Shown here one piece after another: positions 52,129 through 61,204 of a stretch of DNA of 64,000 bases. The stretch lies in contig NZ_CP101454.1 of NCBI RefSeq assembly GCF_024362405.1, positions 1,488,001 to 1,552,000 of the forward strand. Reading direction: 5' to 3'. Source of the stretch: Halorarius litoreus. GTDB taxonomy: Archaea > Halobacteriota > Halobacteria > Halobacteriales > Haloarculaceae. The position numbers and the translations under genes are program-made. The stretch's first letter is position 1; each line of letters starts with the position of its first letter. The notes beneath the pieces were generated by a model, which saw only the letters and a list, made by a program, of their open reading frames with translations, was not told the origin of the DNA and ran no database searches.

Positions 52129-53171
52129 AGGCTGTCTGCCACCTCCTCAAGAACCGCGACCGCGCGGTCCAGGTCACCCAGGGGCAGGTGCTCGTCGGGC
52201 GCGTGGTCGAGGTCCGAGTCGCCGGGGCCGTAGGTCGCCATCGGGCAGTCCCACTCCCCGGCGAAGATGTTCATGTCGCTCGTGCCGGTCTTGCGCAGCA
52301 GGCGGGGGTCGCCGCCCGCGTTGCGGATCGCCACCCGAAACGCCCGGCCGACGGGGTTGCGCGGCGACTGCATCGTCGGGCGCACCTGGTCGTTCCAGTT
52401 GACGTGTCCCCCCTCCAGAACGCCGTCGGCGAGTTCGCGCACCTCGTCGCAGGTCATCGACGGCGGCACCCGGAGCTGGACCTCCAGCGTCGCCTCGACG
52501 GAGAGCCCGTCGTCGCTGGTGCCACCCTGGATGTTCACGGGCTTGGCCGTCACCTGCTCGAACACCGGCTCGTAGGGGTCGTTCTCGAACTCCGCCTCCA
52601 CCCGAGACCACCACGAGATGGCGTCCTGGATGGCGTTGTTCTCGGGCCGGGAGGTGTGGCCCGACTCGCTCGTCGAGACGTACGTCCCCTGCAGGATGCC
52701 GCGATACCCCAGAGTCACGCCGTCCCAGCCGGAGGGTTCGCCGTTGACGACGGCGTCCGGCGCGTCGCGGTCCTCGACGAGGAACCGAGCGCCACGGGAG
52801 TTGACCTCTTCCCCGACGACGCCGACGAACGAGACGCCCGTCCGAACGGCGGCGACGGCGAGCGCGGCCAGCGGCCCCTTCGCGTCGACGGAGCCGCGAC
52901 CCCAGAGTTCCGACTTCTGGTCACTGTCTTCTATACGAACGGGAATGTCGCCCGGGACGGTGTCGATGTGCGAGGTGAACAGCGCGCGGTCGTCGGCGGG
53001 CGCACGGACGTTGCCGACCTCGTCGAGCCAGACCTCGCGGTCGTGGGCCTCGAAGAACTCGACGAGGCGTTCGGCACACTCCCGTTCTTCCCCCGTAGGT
53101 GAGGGAATCGAGACGAGGTCGTACAGCAGGTCACGTGCCTCGGTGTCCGCCACCGCGGCTGCGTCGCTCAT
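52125..53171 (-). CDS. argE: [ArgW/LysW]-ornithine hydrolase (M20 family, LysK type)
   Basis: 348 residues from ATG at 53171; a GTG at 53174 gives one more residue. Metallopeptidase that releases ornithine (or lysine) from the C-terminal Glu of the carrier ArgW/LysW. M20 metal motifs: ALFTSHIDTVPGDIP with His and Asp, SVDAKGPLAALAVA, and VVGEEVNSRGARFLV with the catalytic Glu pair. The start overlaps argD's stop. Position between argD and argF supports the ornithine role; the lysine branch cannot be excluded. Confidence 0.93.
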   Translation of the reverse strand: MSDAAAVADTEARDLLYDLVSIPSPTGEERECAERLVEFFEAHDREVWLDEVGNVRAPADDRALFTSHIDTVPGDIPVRIEDSDQKSELWGRGSVDAKGPLAALAVAAVRTGVSFVGVVGEEVNSRGARFLVEDRDAPDAVVNGEPSGWDGVTLGYRGILQGTYVSTSESGHTSRPENNAIQDAISWWSRVEAEFENDPYEPVFEQVTAKPVNIQGGTSDDGLSVEATLEVQLRVPPSMTCDEVRELADGVLEGGHVNWNDQVRPTMQSPRNPVGRAFRVAIRNAGGDPRLLRKTGTSDMNIFAGEWDCPMATYGPGDSDLDHAPDEHLPLGDLDRAVAVLEEVADSL

Positions 53172-54298
53172 CACGTCACCACCTCGGCGAGGGCATCCAC
53201 CACGGCGTCGGCGTGTTCCTCCGCCATGACGAGCGGTGGGAGCAGCCGCAGGACCGTCCGGCCCGCGGGGAGCGCGAGCACCTGGTGTTCCAGCGCGAGG
53301 TCACGGAGGTAGCGGTTCGCCCCCCGCTTCACCTCGATGCCGACCATCAGGCCCTGTCCACGAATCTCGCGCACCTCGTCGCCGAGCGCGGCTTCGAGTT
53401 CCCCGCGGAGGTACTGGCCCATCTCGTCGGCGTGGGCGGGAATCTCGTCGCGCTGGAGTACGTCGAGCGTCGCGCCCGCCGCCGCACACGTCACGGGATT
53501 GCCCGAGAACGTGGAGCCGTGGTCGCCGTGCTGTTCGGCGACCCAGTCGCGGACGAGCGTCGCGCCGATGGGGAGCCCGGAGCCGAGCCCCTTCGCCGTC
53601 GTGAGGATGTCCGGGACCACGTCGTGGCCCTCGCAGGCCCACATCGACCCGGTGCGGCCGAGCCCGGTCTGAATCTCGTCGAGAATCAGAGCCGCTCCCG
53701 CGTCGTCGGTCGCCTCGCGGACGGCCTGCAGGTATTCGGTCGACGCGGGGTTGATGCCGCCCTCTCCCTGCAGGGGTTCGAGGATGACGGCGGCGGTCTC
53801 GTCGTCGACGGCCGCCCGTACCTCCTCGCTGTCGCCGTACGGGACGAACTCGACGCCACCTGCCAGGGGTTCGAACGGCTTCTTGTACTTGTCCTTCCAC
53901 GTCGTCGCGAGCGCGCCCATCGTGCGCCCGTGGAAGCCGCGGGTCGTCGCAACGATCTTCGAGCGACCGGTGGCGGCGCGGGCGAACTTCAGCGCCGCTT
54001 CGTTGGCCTCCGTCCCCGAATTACAGAGCCAGACGTTGTCGATGTCGCCGGGTGCTACGTCCGCGAGCTGGTCGTAGAGGGCCGTACGGGCGGCGTGCGG
54101 GTACGACGCCTGCACGTACATGAGCTCCTGCACCTGCTGGGTCGTGGCCTCGACCACGTCGGGGTGGCAGTGGCCGACCGGCACGCAGGCGTAAGAGGCG
54201 CCGAAGTCGAGGAATTGGGTGCCGTCGGTCGCGGTGAGGGTCATCCCCTCGCCGGACTCGATCTGGATGGGTTTCTCCGAGAAGACGAACCCACTCAT
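53171..54298 (-). CDS. argD: [ArgW/LysW]-glutamate/aminoadipate semialdehyde aminotransferase
   Basis: 375 residues. PLP-dependent aminotransferase (acetylornithine/LysJ class) that uses glutamate to aminate the carrier-bound semialdehyde. Motifs: NVWLCNSGTEANEAALKFARAATGRSKIV, TTRGFHGRTMGALATT, ILDEIQTGLGRTGSMWAC, and the PLP lysine in DILTTAKGLGSGLPIGA. Overlaps argB's stop by four bases (ATGA), indicating one tightly coupled operon. Confidence 0.96.
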   Translation of the reverse strand: MSGFVFSEKPIQIESGEGMTLTATDGTQFLDFGASYACVPVGHCHPDVVEATTQQVQELMYVQASYPHAARTALYDQLADVAPGDIDNVWLCNSGTEANEAALKFARAATGRSKIVATTRGFHGRTMGALATTWKDKYKKPFEPLAGGVEFVPYGDSEEVRAAVDDETAAVILEPLQGEGGINPASTEYLQAVREATDDAGAALILDEIQTGLGRTGSMWACEGHDVVPDILTTAKGLGSGLPIGATLVRDWVAEQHGDHGSTFSGNPVTCAAAGATLDVLQRDEIPAHADEMGQYLRGELEAALGDEVREIRGQGLMVGIEVKRGANRYLRDLALEHQVLALPAGRTVLRLLPPLVMAEEHADAVVDALAEVVT

Positions 54299-55128
54299 TG
54301 GTCACCCCCCTCCGCCAGCGATTCGGGGTAGATGTGCGTCCCACCGCCACCGACGGCGCTCGTGATGGGTGCGTCGGCGTTGGCGCTGGCGACGACGACC
54401 TCCTTCGCGCCCTGCTCCAGGGCCTCGGTCGCGGCCATCACCTTCCGGGTCATGAACCCCTCGGCAGCCTGTTTGAGCCCCTCGTACTCGTCGGGGGTCT
54501 CGACCGATTCGATGCGCGTGCTGGGGTCGTCGGGGTCGGCGTAGACGCCTTCGACGTCCGTGAGGACGACGAGCGTGGCACCGAGCGCGCCCGCAATCGC
54601 GGCGGCAGCGCGGTCGGCGTCGGTGTTGACTGCGACGCCGTCGTCCGCGAGCATCGGCGGAGACGCGACCGGCGTGTACCCGCCTTCGAGCAACCGCTCC
54701 AGCAGGTCGGCGTTCACGTTCTGGATGGTGCCGGAGTGGTCGCCTCGACGAATCTTCTTTTTTCCATCTTCGACGACCCGGACGGCCGATTTGCGCTTGC
54801 CGGTCAGCAGGCCGCCATCGACGCCGGAGAGGCCGACGGCGTCGACGCCCGCCTCACGGAGTCCGGTGACGAGGTCGGTGTTGACCTGCCCGGCCATCGC
54901 CATCTTGAACACGTCCATCGTCTCGGCGTCGGTGAATCGACCGACGACACCGGACGGAGTTTCGACGTACTCGGGCTCCATGCCCATCCGTTCGAGCGTG
55001 TCGTCGACCGCCGTCGAGCCACCGTGGACGACGACGAGCGGTTCGTCGTCGACGAGCTGTGCCGCGTCGCTGAGGGCGCCCTCGGGGTCGACCGCGCGGG
55101 CACCACCGATCTTGACTACTACCGTCAT
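54295..55128 (-). CDS. argB: [ArgW/LysW]-glutamate/aminoadipate kinase
   Basis: 277 residues of the amino-acid kinase fold. Phosphorylates the carrier-bound glutamate at its free gamma carboxyl. Motifs: MTVVVKIGGARAVDPEG, VVVHGGSTAVDDTLERMGMEPEYV, RFTDAETMDVFKMAMAGQVNTDLV, NTDADRAAAAIAGALGATLVVLTDVEGV and GFMTRKVMAATEAL. The LysW-type (LysZ) specificity fits the lysW-argX context, where N-acetyl protection is not used. 21-nt gap to argC upstream. Confidence 0.95.
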   Translation of the reverse strand: MTVVVKIGGARAVDPEGALSDAAQLVDDEPLVVVHGGSTAVDDTLERMGMEPEYVETPSGVVGRFTDAETMDVFKMAMAGQVNTDLVTGLREAGVDAVGLSGVDGGLLTGKRKSAVRVVEDGKKKIRRGDHSGTIQNVNADLLERLLEGGYTPVASPPMLADDGVAVNTDADRAAAAIAGALGATLVVLTDVEGVYADPDDPSTRIESVETPDEYEGLKQAAEGFMTRKVMAATEALEQGAKEVVVASANADAPITSAVGGGGTHIYPESLAEGGDQ

Positions 55129-55149
55129 GAGTATGAAAATCTGCGTCTG

Positions 55150-56187
55150 TCAGGGTGCGCCCACGGGGTGCAGCCCCGTGAACTCCAGTCCGGCCGTCTC
55201 CTCCAGGCCGAGCGCGATGTTGGCGGCGTGGACCGCCTGGCCCGCGCTGCCCTTCATCATGTTGTCGATGGCCGAGAAGACGACCAGCCGCTTGTTCGTC
55301 GGGTCGAGTTCGAACCCGACCTCTGCCATGTTCGAGCCCGCGACGGCCTTCGGCTCGGGGTAGCGGTAGACGCCCCCACCACCGGAAGCCATGCGGACGA
55401 ACGGTTCGTCTTCGTAGCTGCCACGATAGGCGCCCCAGAGGTCGCCCTTCGAGACCGGGCCGTTCGGGAAGACGTGACAGGTCGCGCTCGCGCCGCGGAT
55501 CATGTCCACCGCGTGCACGGTGAAGGAGACCGAGAGCCCGAGGTACTCCTCGATCTCGGCCTCGTGGCGGTGGCCCGTCGGCGCATAGGGGCGGACGACA
55601 CCCGAGCGCTCGGCGTGCGAGGAGGCGTCGCCGCCGCCCGCACCACCTTCAGAGGAGCCGACCTTCACGTCGACGACGACCTGTTCGTCGCCCTCCAGAA
55701 TCCCGTGTTCGAACAGCGGGAGGAGGCCGACGATGGTCGCCGTGGCGTTACAGCCGCCCGCGGCGATGAGGTCGGCGCCGGGGAGGTTCTCGCGGTTCAC
55801 CTCGGGGAGCGCGTACTCCGCGTCGGCGAGGAGTTCCGGGCGCTCGTGGCCGTCGTACCACTGGTCGTACTGTTCTTCGGTCGGCAGGCGGAAGTCCGCC
55901 GAGAGGTCGACGACCGTGTCGGCGGCGTCCTGAAACGCGTCGATGTGCTGCATCGACACGCCGTGGGGCGTCGCCGCGAACAGCACGTCCACGGATTCGA
56001 GGTCCTCCGGGTCCGAGAAGCGCAAATCGAGGTGGCGGAGGTTCGGGTGGGTCGACCCCACCGTCTTGTTCGCCTTCCCGCGCGAGGTCGCCTGTGCGAT
56101 TTCGAACTCGGGGTGGCCGTCCAGCAGCCGGAGCAACTCGCCGCCGGTGAAGCCGGAGCCGCCGACGACGCTCGCCTGGAGCGTCAC
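55150..56187 (-). CDS. argC: [ArgW/LysW]-glutamyl/aminoadipyl phosphate reductase
   Basis: 345 residues from GTG at 56187 (VTLQASVVGGSGFTGGELLRLL). NADPH-dependent reduction of the carrier-bound acyl phosphate to the semialdehyde. Rossmann motif GGSGFTGGE, the catalytic Cys in LIAAGGCNATATIVGLLPL, and the catalytic His in the GHRHEAEIEEYL segment. Longer frames exist upstream but the GTG overlaps the TGA of argX (GTGA), the natural coupling arrangement in this operon. Confidence 0.94.
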   Translation of the reverse strand: MTLQASVVGGSGFTGGELLRLLDGHPEFEIAQATSRGKANKTVGSTHPNLRHLDLRFSDPEDLESVDVLFAATPHGVSMQHIDAFQDAADTVVDLSADFRLPTEEQYDQWYDGHERPELLADAEYALPEVNRENLPGADLIAAGGCNATATIVGLLPLFEHGILEGDEQVVVDVKVGSSEGGAGGGDASSHAERSGVVRPYAPTGHRHEAEIEEYLGLSVSFTVHAVDMIRGASATCHVFPNGPVSKGDLWGAYRGSYEDEPFVRMASGGGGVYRYPEPKAVAGSNMAEVGFELDPTNKRLVVFSAIDNMMKGSAGQAVHAANIALGLEETAGLEFTGLHPVGAP

Positions 56188-57056
56188 GCCGGCACCTCCG
56201 CGTCGAGGCCGAGTTTCGCGCGCTCTTCGAGCCAGTCGACGACCGTGCCCGGAACGTCGACCTCGGCGACCTCGTTGAGCGCCTTGAACTCGACGGTGTG
56301 GTTCACCTCGTGGACGGTGTACGAGTCGCCCGTCTCCATGAGGTCGACGCCCAGCAGGCCGCCGCCGACCGCGTCGGAAGCCTTCTTGACGAGGTCCGCC
56401 ATCTCGTCGTCGATCTCGATGTGTTCGGTCTCGGCGCCCTTCGCGGCGTTCGTGAGCCAGTGGTCCGACGAGCGGGCCATCGCCGCGACGGGCTCGCCGT
56501 CGGTGGCGAGCACGCGGATGTCGCGGCCGGGCTTCTCGACGAACTCCTGGACGTAGAACACCTTGTGCTCGTAGTGGCCGAGCGTCTCCTTGTGTTCGAG
56601 GATGGCCTCCGCCGCATTGCGGGAGTCGACTTTCGCCATCAGGCGGCCCCACGAACCCACGACGGGCTTGAGAACGCAGGGGTAGCCGAAGTTCTCGATG
56701 GCCTCCATCGCCGACTCCTTCGTGAACGCCACGTCGGTGTTCGGCGTCGGGACGCCGGCGTCCTGGAGGACGAGGCTGTTCCGTGCCTTGTCGGCGCAGA
56801 TGGCCGCCGTCTCCGGGTGATTGACGACCGGCACGTCGTAGTGGTCGGTGAACCGGGTCACGTACCGCGACCGCGAGGTCGCGAGACAGCGGTCGACGAC
56901 GAGGTCGAGGTCCTCGAACGCCGCTGGCGGCTCTGCGATGTTGAACCGCTCTTTCCGGACGTCGATCTTCTCCACCTCGTGGTCGCGCTCGCGCAGCTCC
57001 CGGAGCAAGAGCTTCTCGTCCCGGCGGATGCGCGAGTAGAGCATACCTATCTGCAT
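56184..57056 (-). CDS. argX: ArgW/LysW-glutamate (aminoadipate) ligase, ATP-grasp
   Basis: 290 residues. ATP-grasp ligase of the LysX/RimK group that joins the alpha-amino group of glutamate (or aminoadipate) to the C-terminal Glu of ArgW/LysW. Motifs: NHPETAAICADKARNSLVLQDAGVPTPNTDVAF, YPCVLKPVVGSWGRLMAKV (ATP-binding Lys and Gly-rich loop), YVQEFVEKPGRDIRVLATDG and LMETGDSYTVHEVNHTVEFKAL (metal-binding Glu/Asn). ATG at 57056; a second in-frame ATG at 57044 is possible. 26 nt after argW. Confidence 0.95.
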   Translation of the reverse strand: MQIGMLYSRIRRDEKLLLRELRERDHEVEKIDVRKERFNIAEPPAAFEDLDLVVDRCLATSRSRYVTRFTDHYDVPVVNHPETAAICADKARNSLVLQDAGVPTPNTDVAFTKESAMEAIENFGYPCVLKPVVGSWGRLMAKVDSRNAAEAILEHKETLGHYEHKVFYVQEFVEKPGRDIRVLATDGEPVAAMARSSDHWLTNAAKGAETEHIEIDDEMADLVKKASDAVGGGLLGVDLMETGDSYTVHEVNHTVEFKALNEVAEVDVPGTVVDWLEERAKLGLDAEVPA

Positions 57057-57082
57057 GATATCACCTGCGCCGAAGCGCGTGG

Positions 57083-57247
57083 TTATTCGCCCCAGTCCTC
57101 CTCGAGTTCGGGTGCCGTGTCCAGCTCGAGGGGGTCCGTCGAGAGCACCTCGAGTTCGGCACCGCAGGTCGAACAGTCAACGATCTCTCCAGCTTCGAGG
57201 TCGTCGTGCAGGGTGAGTTCGGCCCCGCACTCGATGCATTCTGCCAT
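57083..57247 (-). CDS. argW: ArgW/LysW amino-group carrier protein
   Basis: 54 residues, from ATG at 57247 to TAA at 57083. Begins MAECIECGAELTLHDDLEAGE and contains CSTCGAEL, so two Cys-x2-Cys pairs form the zinc site of LysW. It ends ELEEDWGE, the conserved EDWGE tail whose final Glu is linked to the amino-acid substrate. The acidic, globular carrier shuttles the intermediates between ArgX, ArgB, ArgC, ArgD and ArgE. First gene of the operon; a TATA box lies at 57275-57280. Confidence 0.95.
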   Translation of the reverse strand: MAECIECGAELTLHDDLEAGEIVDCSTCGAELEVLSTDPLELDTAPELEEDWGE

Positions 57248-57274
57248 TGTACCTCGTACTCACGGCCTCACGGA

Positions 57275-57280
57275 CTTAAA
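57275..57280 (-). promoter_or_regulatory. TATA box of argW operon
   Basis: TTTAAG on the minus strand (in gggtttaagtcc), 27 nt upstream of the argW ATG at 57247; implies leaderless transcription of the operon head. Confidence 0.65.
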
Positions 57281-57439
57281 CCCATCGAACTTATCAAGTA
57301 ATTAACAATGCACAGAGCGGCTGCTGATGGCAAAAACAGCGTCGAAACCGTCGCAAATGTTTCCTATATCAGGATTATGTCAATAGTCCCCGGCGGGGAC
57401 GGTGGGAGTCCCGGTGGGCCGCGTCGCTGGGGCCAGCGC

Positions 57440-58894
57440 TCAGCCATACGTCGCCACCTCCTCACGGAGTGCGTCTGTTGCGGCGTCGAGCGCCTCGCGG
57501 CGCGTGCCGACGGCGGTCTCGGCCTCCGCGATGTCCGCGCTCACCCGTTCGAGCGCGGCCGCGACCGACTCGGGGGCGGGGCCGCCGAGCGAGTCGCGCG
57601 AGGCGACGCTCGTCTCGGGGTCCAGCGCCGCCTCGACGGCGGTGGGGTCGACGTATTCGCCGAGTTCACCACCCAGCACGTCTTCGACGGCGGCCTCGAC
57701 GGCCGCGAAGTCGCCACCGTTCTCGCCCGCGATGGCTACGACCTCGTGCGCCGTCCGGAACGGGAGCCCCTGCATCGCCAGCAGGTCCGCGATTCCGGTC
57801 GCCGTCGAGAAGCCGTCGGCGGCTTCCTCGGCCAACAGGTCGGCGTTCCACTCGGCGGTCGCCACGGCACCGGCGGCGACTTCCGTCGCCTCCAGCACCG
57901 CATCGACCGCGTCGAACGCGTGATTGTGCGCCCGCTGGAGGTCGCGGTTGTACGCTCTCGGGAGTCCCTTCAGCGTCGTCAGGAGGCCGTTCAGCCCCGC
58001 CGAGGCGTCGCCCGCCGACGCCCGCACGAGTTCGAGCGTGTCGGGGTTCTTCTTCTGGGGCATGATCGACGAGGTCGACGAGTAGTCGTCAGAGAGGTCG
58101 ACGTACCCCTTGTTCGCGAAGATGACGAGGTCCTCGGCGATGCCCGAGAGGTGCGTGGCGAGCGTCGCGGCGGCGGCCGTCGTCTCGGTCAGGAAGTCGC
58201 GCGCTGACGACGCGTCCATGCTGTTCTCGACCACCTCGTCGAAGCCGAGCAGGGCCGCGACCCGCTCGCGGTCGATGTCGAACGGCGTCCCCGCGAACGC
58301 GGCGCCGCCGAGCGGCGAGCGGTTGGTGCGGTCGAACGCCGCGACCAGCCGCTCGGTGTCACGCGCCAGCGCCGACTCGTACGACAGCAGGTAGTGTGCC
58401 ACAGTCGTGGGCTGGGCGGGCTGGAGGTGCGTGTAGCCGGGCATCACCGTCTCGGTGTGGCCCTCCGCGACCGAACACAGCACCTCGCGGAACCCGATGA
58501 CCGTCTCGGCGAGCTCGAGGATATCTTCCCGAAGGCGGTGGCGCAAGCAGGTGGCGACCTCGTCGTTCCGGGAGCGGGCGGTGTGCATCTTCCCGCCCAC
58601 GTCGCCGATGCGCTCGATGACCGCCGTCTCGATGGCCGCGTGGACGTCCTCGCCGTCGGGTAACTCTGCGTGGCCCGCCTCCTCGACGGCGTCGAGTGCG
58701 CCGAGGATGTCGGCGGCCTCGCTCTCGTCGACGATGCCCTGTTCGGCGAGCATCACGACGTGCGCGCGGTCGACCTGCAGGTCCGCACGGAAGATGCGTT
58801 CGTCCGACGCGAGCGAGGAGAGGAACCTGCGGGCAGGGCCGCCGCTGAAGCGCTCGCGGCGGACCACGTCGCTGCTGGGTTCTTCCTCGCTCAT
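57440..58894 (-). CDS. argH: Argininosuccinate lyase
   Basis: 484 residues from ATG at 58894 (MSEEEPSSDVVRRERF). Splits argininosuccinate into arginine and fumarate. Fumarase/lyase-superfamily motifs: MHTARSRNDEVATCLRHRLR, YTHLQPAQPTTVAHYLLSYESALARDTERL and the signature loop SSIMPQKKNPDTLELVRA containing the catalytic Ser. Starts five bases after the argG stop, so argG-argH form an operon. A weak oligo-T signal on the minus strand at 57332-57336 lies between argH and argW. Confidence 0.97.
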   Translation of the reverse strand: MSEEEPSSDVVRRERFSGGPARRFLSSLASDERIFRADLQVDRAHVVMLAEQGIVDESEAADILGALDAVEEAGHAELPDGEDVHAAIETAVIERIGDVGGKMHTARSRNDEVATCLRHRLREDILELAETVIGFREVLCSVAEGHTETVMPGYTHLQPAQPTTVAHYLLSYESALARDTERLVAAFDRTNRSPLGGAAFAGTPFDIDRERVAALLGFDEVVENSMDASSARDFLTETTAAAATLATHLSGIAEDLVIFANKGYVDLSDDYSSTSSIMPQKKNPDTLELVRASAGDASAGLNGLLTTLKGLPRAYNRDLQRAHNHAFDAVDAVLEATEVAAGAVATAEWNADLLAEEAADGFSTATGIADLLAMQGLPFRTAHEVVAIAGENGGDFAAVEAAVEDVLGGELGEYVDPTAVEAALDPETSVASRDSLGGPAPESVAAALERVSADIAEAETAVGTRREALDAATDALREEVATYG

Positions 58895-58898
58895 CGGC

Positions 58899-60134
58899 TC
58901 ACTCCGCGTCCTCTGTCTCGCCACCGTCGGTGACGGGCGCGGACTCCTTCGCGTGCTTCATCGCACGGTTCGCCAGGCGCTCCTGGAAGCCGTGGTACTT
59001 CGCGACGCCCGTCGCGTCGTTCTGCTCGATGTCGCCCGTCACGTCCTCGGTGTTGAACGACGCGGCCTCCGCGGAGTAGACGGCGTACGGGGAAGAACGC
59101 CCGACGACGCGGGCCTGTCCGCCCTCGAAGCGAATCGTCACGGTACCCGTCACGCGCTCGTTCGTCTTCGCGATGAACGCCTCGAGCGCCTGCACGAGCG
59201 GGCCGTTGACGAGCCCCTGATAGCCCTTCTCGGCCCACTCTTGGTCGATCTGCGTCTTGAACGAACGCTCGTCTTTCGTGAGGACGAGGCCTTCGAGCCC
59301 CTCGTGGGCGTTCAGGAGGGTCGTGGCGGCGGGGTGCTCGTAGTTCTCGCGGACCTTCAGGCCGAGCATGCGGTCCTCCATCACGTCGGTACGGCCGACC
59401 CCGTAGGAGCCGGCGAGCTCGTTGAGCGTCTGGATGAGTTCGACCGGCTCCATCGCCTCGCCGTTCAGCGCGACGGGGTAGCCTTCCTCGAACTCCAGTT
59501 CGATCTCCTCGGTCTCGCCCGTCGGGGCGGTCGTCCAGTCGTAGATCTCCTCGCCGGGGACGTAGCTCGGCTCCTCCAGCTCCTTCCCCTCGACCGAGCG
59601 GGACCAGAGGTTCGTGTCGATGGACCAGTCGCCGTCGTTGCCGGCTTCGACGGGGAGGTTCTTCTCCTCGGCGTACTCCTGCTCCCAGTTGCGGGTCAGG
59701 CCGAGTTCGCGGACGGGGGCGATGACCTCCATGTCGGAGTCACGCCAGACCGCTTCGAACCGGAGCTGGTCGTTGCCTTTCCCGGTACAGCCGTGTGCGA
59801 GACCCGTACAGCCCTCCGCGACGGCGACGTCGAGGATGGCCTGTGCGATGACCGGGCGTGCGAGCGCCGTCCCGAGCGGGTAGCCCTGGTACGTGGCGTT
59901 CGCGCGGACGGCGTCGAGACACAGGTCGGCGAACGCGTCCTTCGCGTCGACGATGTGGACTTCGAGCCCGAGCGCCTCGGCCGTCTCCTCGGCCTCGGCG
60001 AACTCTTCTGCTGGCTGACCGACGTCGACCGTGACGCCGATGACCTCGTCGTAGCCGTATTCCTCTTCGAGCAGCGGGACGCAAACTGTGGTGTCGAGAC
60101 CGCCTGAGAAGGCGAGTGCGACTTTCTCTGTCAT
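58899..60134 (-). CDS. argG: Argininosuccinate synthase
   Basis: 411 residues. ATP-dependent condensation of citrulline with aspartate. The N-terminal PP-loop VALAFSGGLDTTVCVPLLEEEYGYDEVIG binds ATP; LAHGCTGKGNDQLRFE and SYGVGRTDVMEDRM are family signatures. First gene of argG-argH. The ATG at 60134 has no TATA at the usual distance; the leader region (60135-60430) holds hairpins and a TTTTAATA on the minus strand near 60391-60398. Confidence 0.97.
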   Translation of the reverse strand: MTEKVALAFSGGLDTTVCVPLLEEEYGYDEVIGVTVDVGQPAEEFAEAEETAEALGLEVHIVDAKDAFADLCLDAVRANATYQGYPLGTALARPVIAQAILDVAVAEGCTGLAHGCTGKGNDQLRFEAVWRDSDMEVIAPVRELGLTRNWEQEYAEEKNLPVEAGNDGDWSIDTNLWSRSVEGKELEEPSYVPGEEIYDWTTAPTGETEEIELEFEEGYPVALNGEAMEPVELIQTLNELAGSYGVGRTDVMEDRMLGLKVRENYEHPAATTLLNAHEGLEGLVLTKDERSFKTQIDQEWAEKGYQGLVNGPLVQALEAFIAKTNERVTGTVTIRFEGGQARVVGRSSPYAVYSAEAASFNTEDVTGDIEQNDATGVAKYHGFQERLANRAMKHAKESAPVTDGGETEDAE

Positions 60135-60253
60135 TGTGTTGGTGTGGTGTGTGTGTACCGCCGGTACCGGGCGGTGGTTCGTTGGAAGCGAGCGACCGTC
60201 GGAGTGAAAATGTGTTTAGTGGGCCAGGAGGCCCGGTCGCGGTCGTCGCACAG

Positions 60254-60304
60254 CGTGACGCGAAGCGTCACGGAACAGGCGAACGGGCGAAGCCCGTGAG
60301 CCTG
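60254..60304. repeat. Two nested/adjacent GAA-triloop hairpins upstream of argG
   Basis: Hairpin 1: CGTGACGC-GAA-GCGTCACG (60254-60272), 8 bp perfect. Hairpin 2: ACGGGC-GAA-GCCCGT (60283-60297), extended by CAGGC and GCCTG (60276-60280, 60300-60304) with a GA/GA internal mismatch. Both have the core GCGAAGC, known to form an exceptionally stable mini-hairpin. They lie 120-170 bp upstream of argG, within its probable leader. Confidence 0.85.
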
Positions 60305-60390
60305 CAGGAGCGAGGGCACCGTCGCTGGCTGCGGGCGAGCCGCGACGCGAGACGGTGCTCGTCATGTACTTGCTCGTAACCCGAGAGTGG

Positions 60391-60398
60391 TATTAAAA
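60391..60398 (-). promoter_or_regulatory. Possible argG TATA element or terminator of upstream gene
   Basis: TTTTAATA on the minus strand. It could be the TATA box of an argG transcript with a roughly 230-nt leader, or the T-run that ends the gene at 60430-61179, whose stop lies 32 nt before it. I cannot choose from sequence alone. Confidence 0.35.
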
Positions 60399-60429
60399 GC
60401 TTGCGACACTGCAACCCTTTCCGAGCCTG

Positions 60430-61179
60430 CTAACGCCCCACACGGCCGAACCCGACGACGAGGAGCACCACCGGGACGAGCGCGACGGCCGCGGCGAGCG
60501 CGAACGCCGCCAGCCCCTCGCTCGTGATGGGTGCGACCGTCGCCGTCCCTTGCTGTGACCCGCCCCCTGACGCCGACACCGTCGCGGTCGTCGGTCCCTC
60601 GAACCGGATGAAGAACGCGGAGAGGTCTGCGTCTTGCCCCCAGTAGGCGCTCGACTTCAGCGCCCGCGAGGGAGCCGGCGTCGTCGAGACGCGGGTGTAC
60701 GCGTCGGGCCCGGCGACGACGAGCGTCCGGTTCACCTCGAACCCCGACTGGAACGGCTGGCGGAGTTCGAGGATGTTGAACTTCGTGTTGACGGCCGCGA
60801 CGTTCGACCACGACCCCTGCACGCGGACGATGCCGGTTCCGTTCGTCTCGGTGACCTCGATGGTCACCTCGCCCGACTGCACCTCGCGGCCGCTCGCGTC
60901 CGCGGCGAGTGACGCCCCGCGGTCGAGTCGAGCGGCGACCTGCTGGCGGTGTTGCTGCTGACGGCTCTCGTTGCTCGCGATGGCCTCGAACGCCGCAGCT
61001 TCCGACTCGTTCGAGAGGTTGTAGCGGTCCTCGACGACGACCGTCGCGTCCCCGTTCTCGGCGAGCTGGACGGTAAAGGAGTGGCCCGTGGTGTGGACCG
61101 CGGCGACGGGCACCACCGCAGATGCGAGCACGACCCCGACGGTACACAGCGCGAGTACGGCAGCGACGAGACGGCGCAT
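60430..61179 (-). CDS. Secreted membrane-anchored protein, DUF7345-like
   Basis: 249 residues. N-terminal signal peptide (RRLVAAVLALCTVGVVLASAVVPVAAV), a beta-rich exterior part starting TGHSFTVQLAENGDATVVVEDRYNL, a helical Gln-rich middle (SNESRQQQHRQQVAARL), then a Ser/Gly linker and one C-terminal membrane helix (LAAFALAAAVALVPVVLLVVGF). Arrangement: outside domain held by a C-terminal anchor. Resembles the haloarchaeal DUF7345 group from memory. Function unknown. Its TATA box is at 61205-61210. Confidence 0.72.
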   Translation of the reverse strand: MRRLVAAVLALCTVGVVLASAVVPVAAVHTTGHSFTVQLAENGDATVVVEDRYNLSNESEAAAFEAIASNESRQQQHRQQVAARLDRGASLAADASGREVQSGEVTIEVTETNGTGIVRVQGSWSNVAAVNTKFNILELRQPFQSGFEVNRTLVVAGPDAYTRVSTTPAPSRALKSSAYWGQDADLSAFFIRFEGPTTATVSASGGGSQQGTATVAPITSEGLAAFALAAAVALVPVVLLVVGFGRVGR

Positions 61180-61204
61180 TCGTCCGGACGTTACCCGAGA
61201 CGAG

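Noticed and set aside
54298-56556. 752-codon plus-strand open frame across argB and argC
   Set aside because: Antisense shadow of two recognised arginine genes, with Arg/His-rich composition unlike haloarchaeal proteins.
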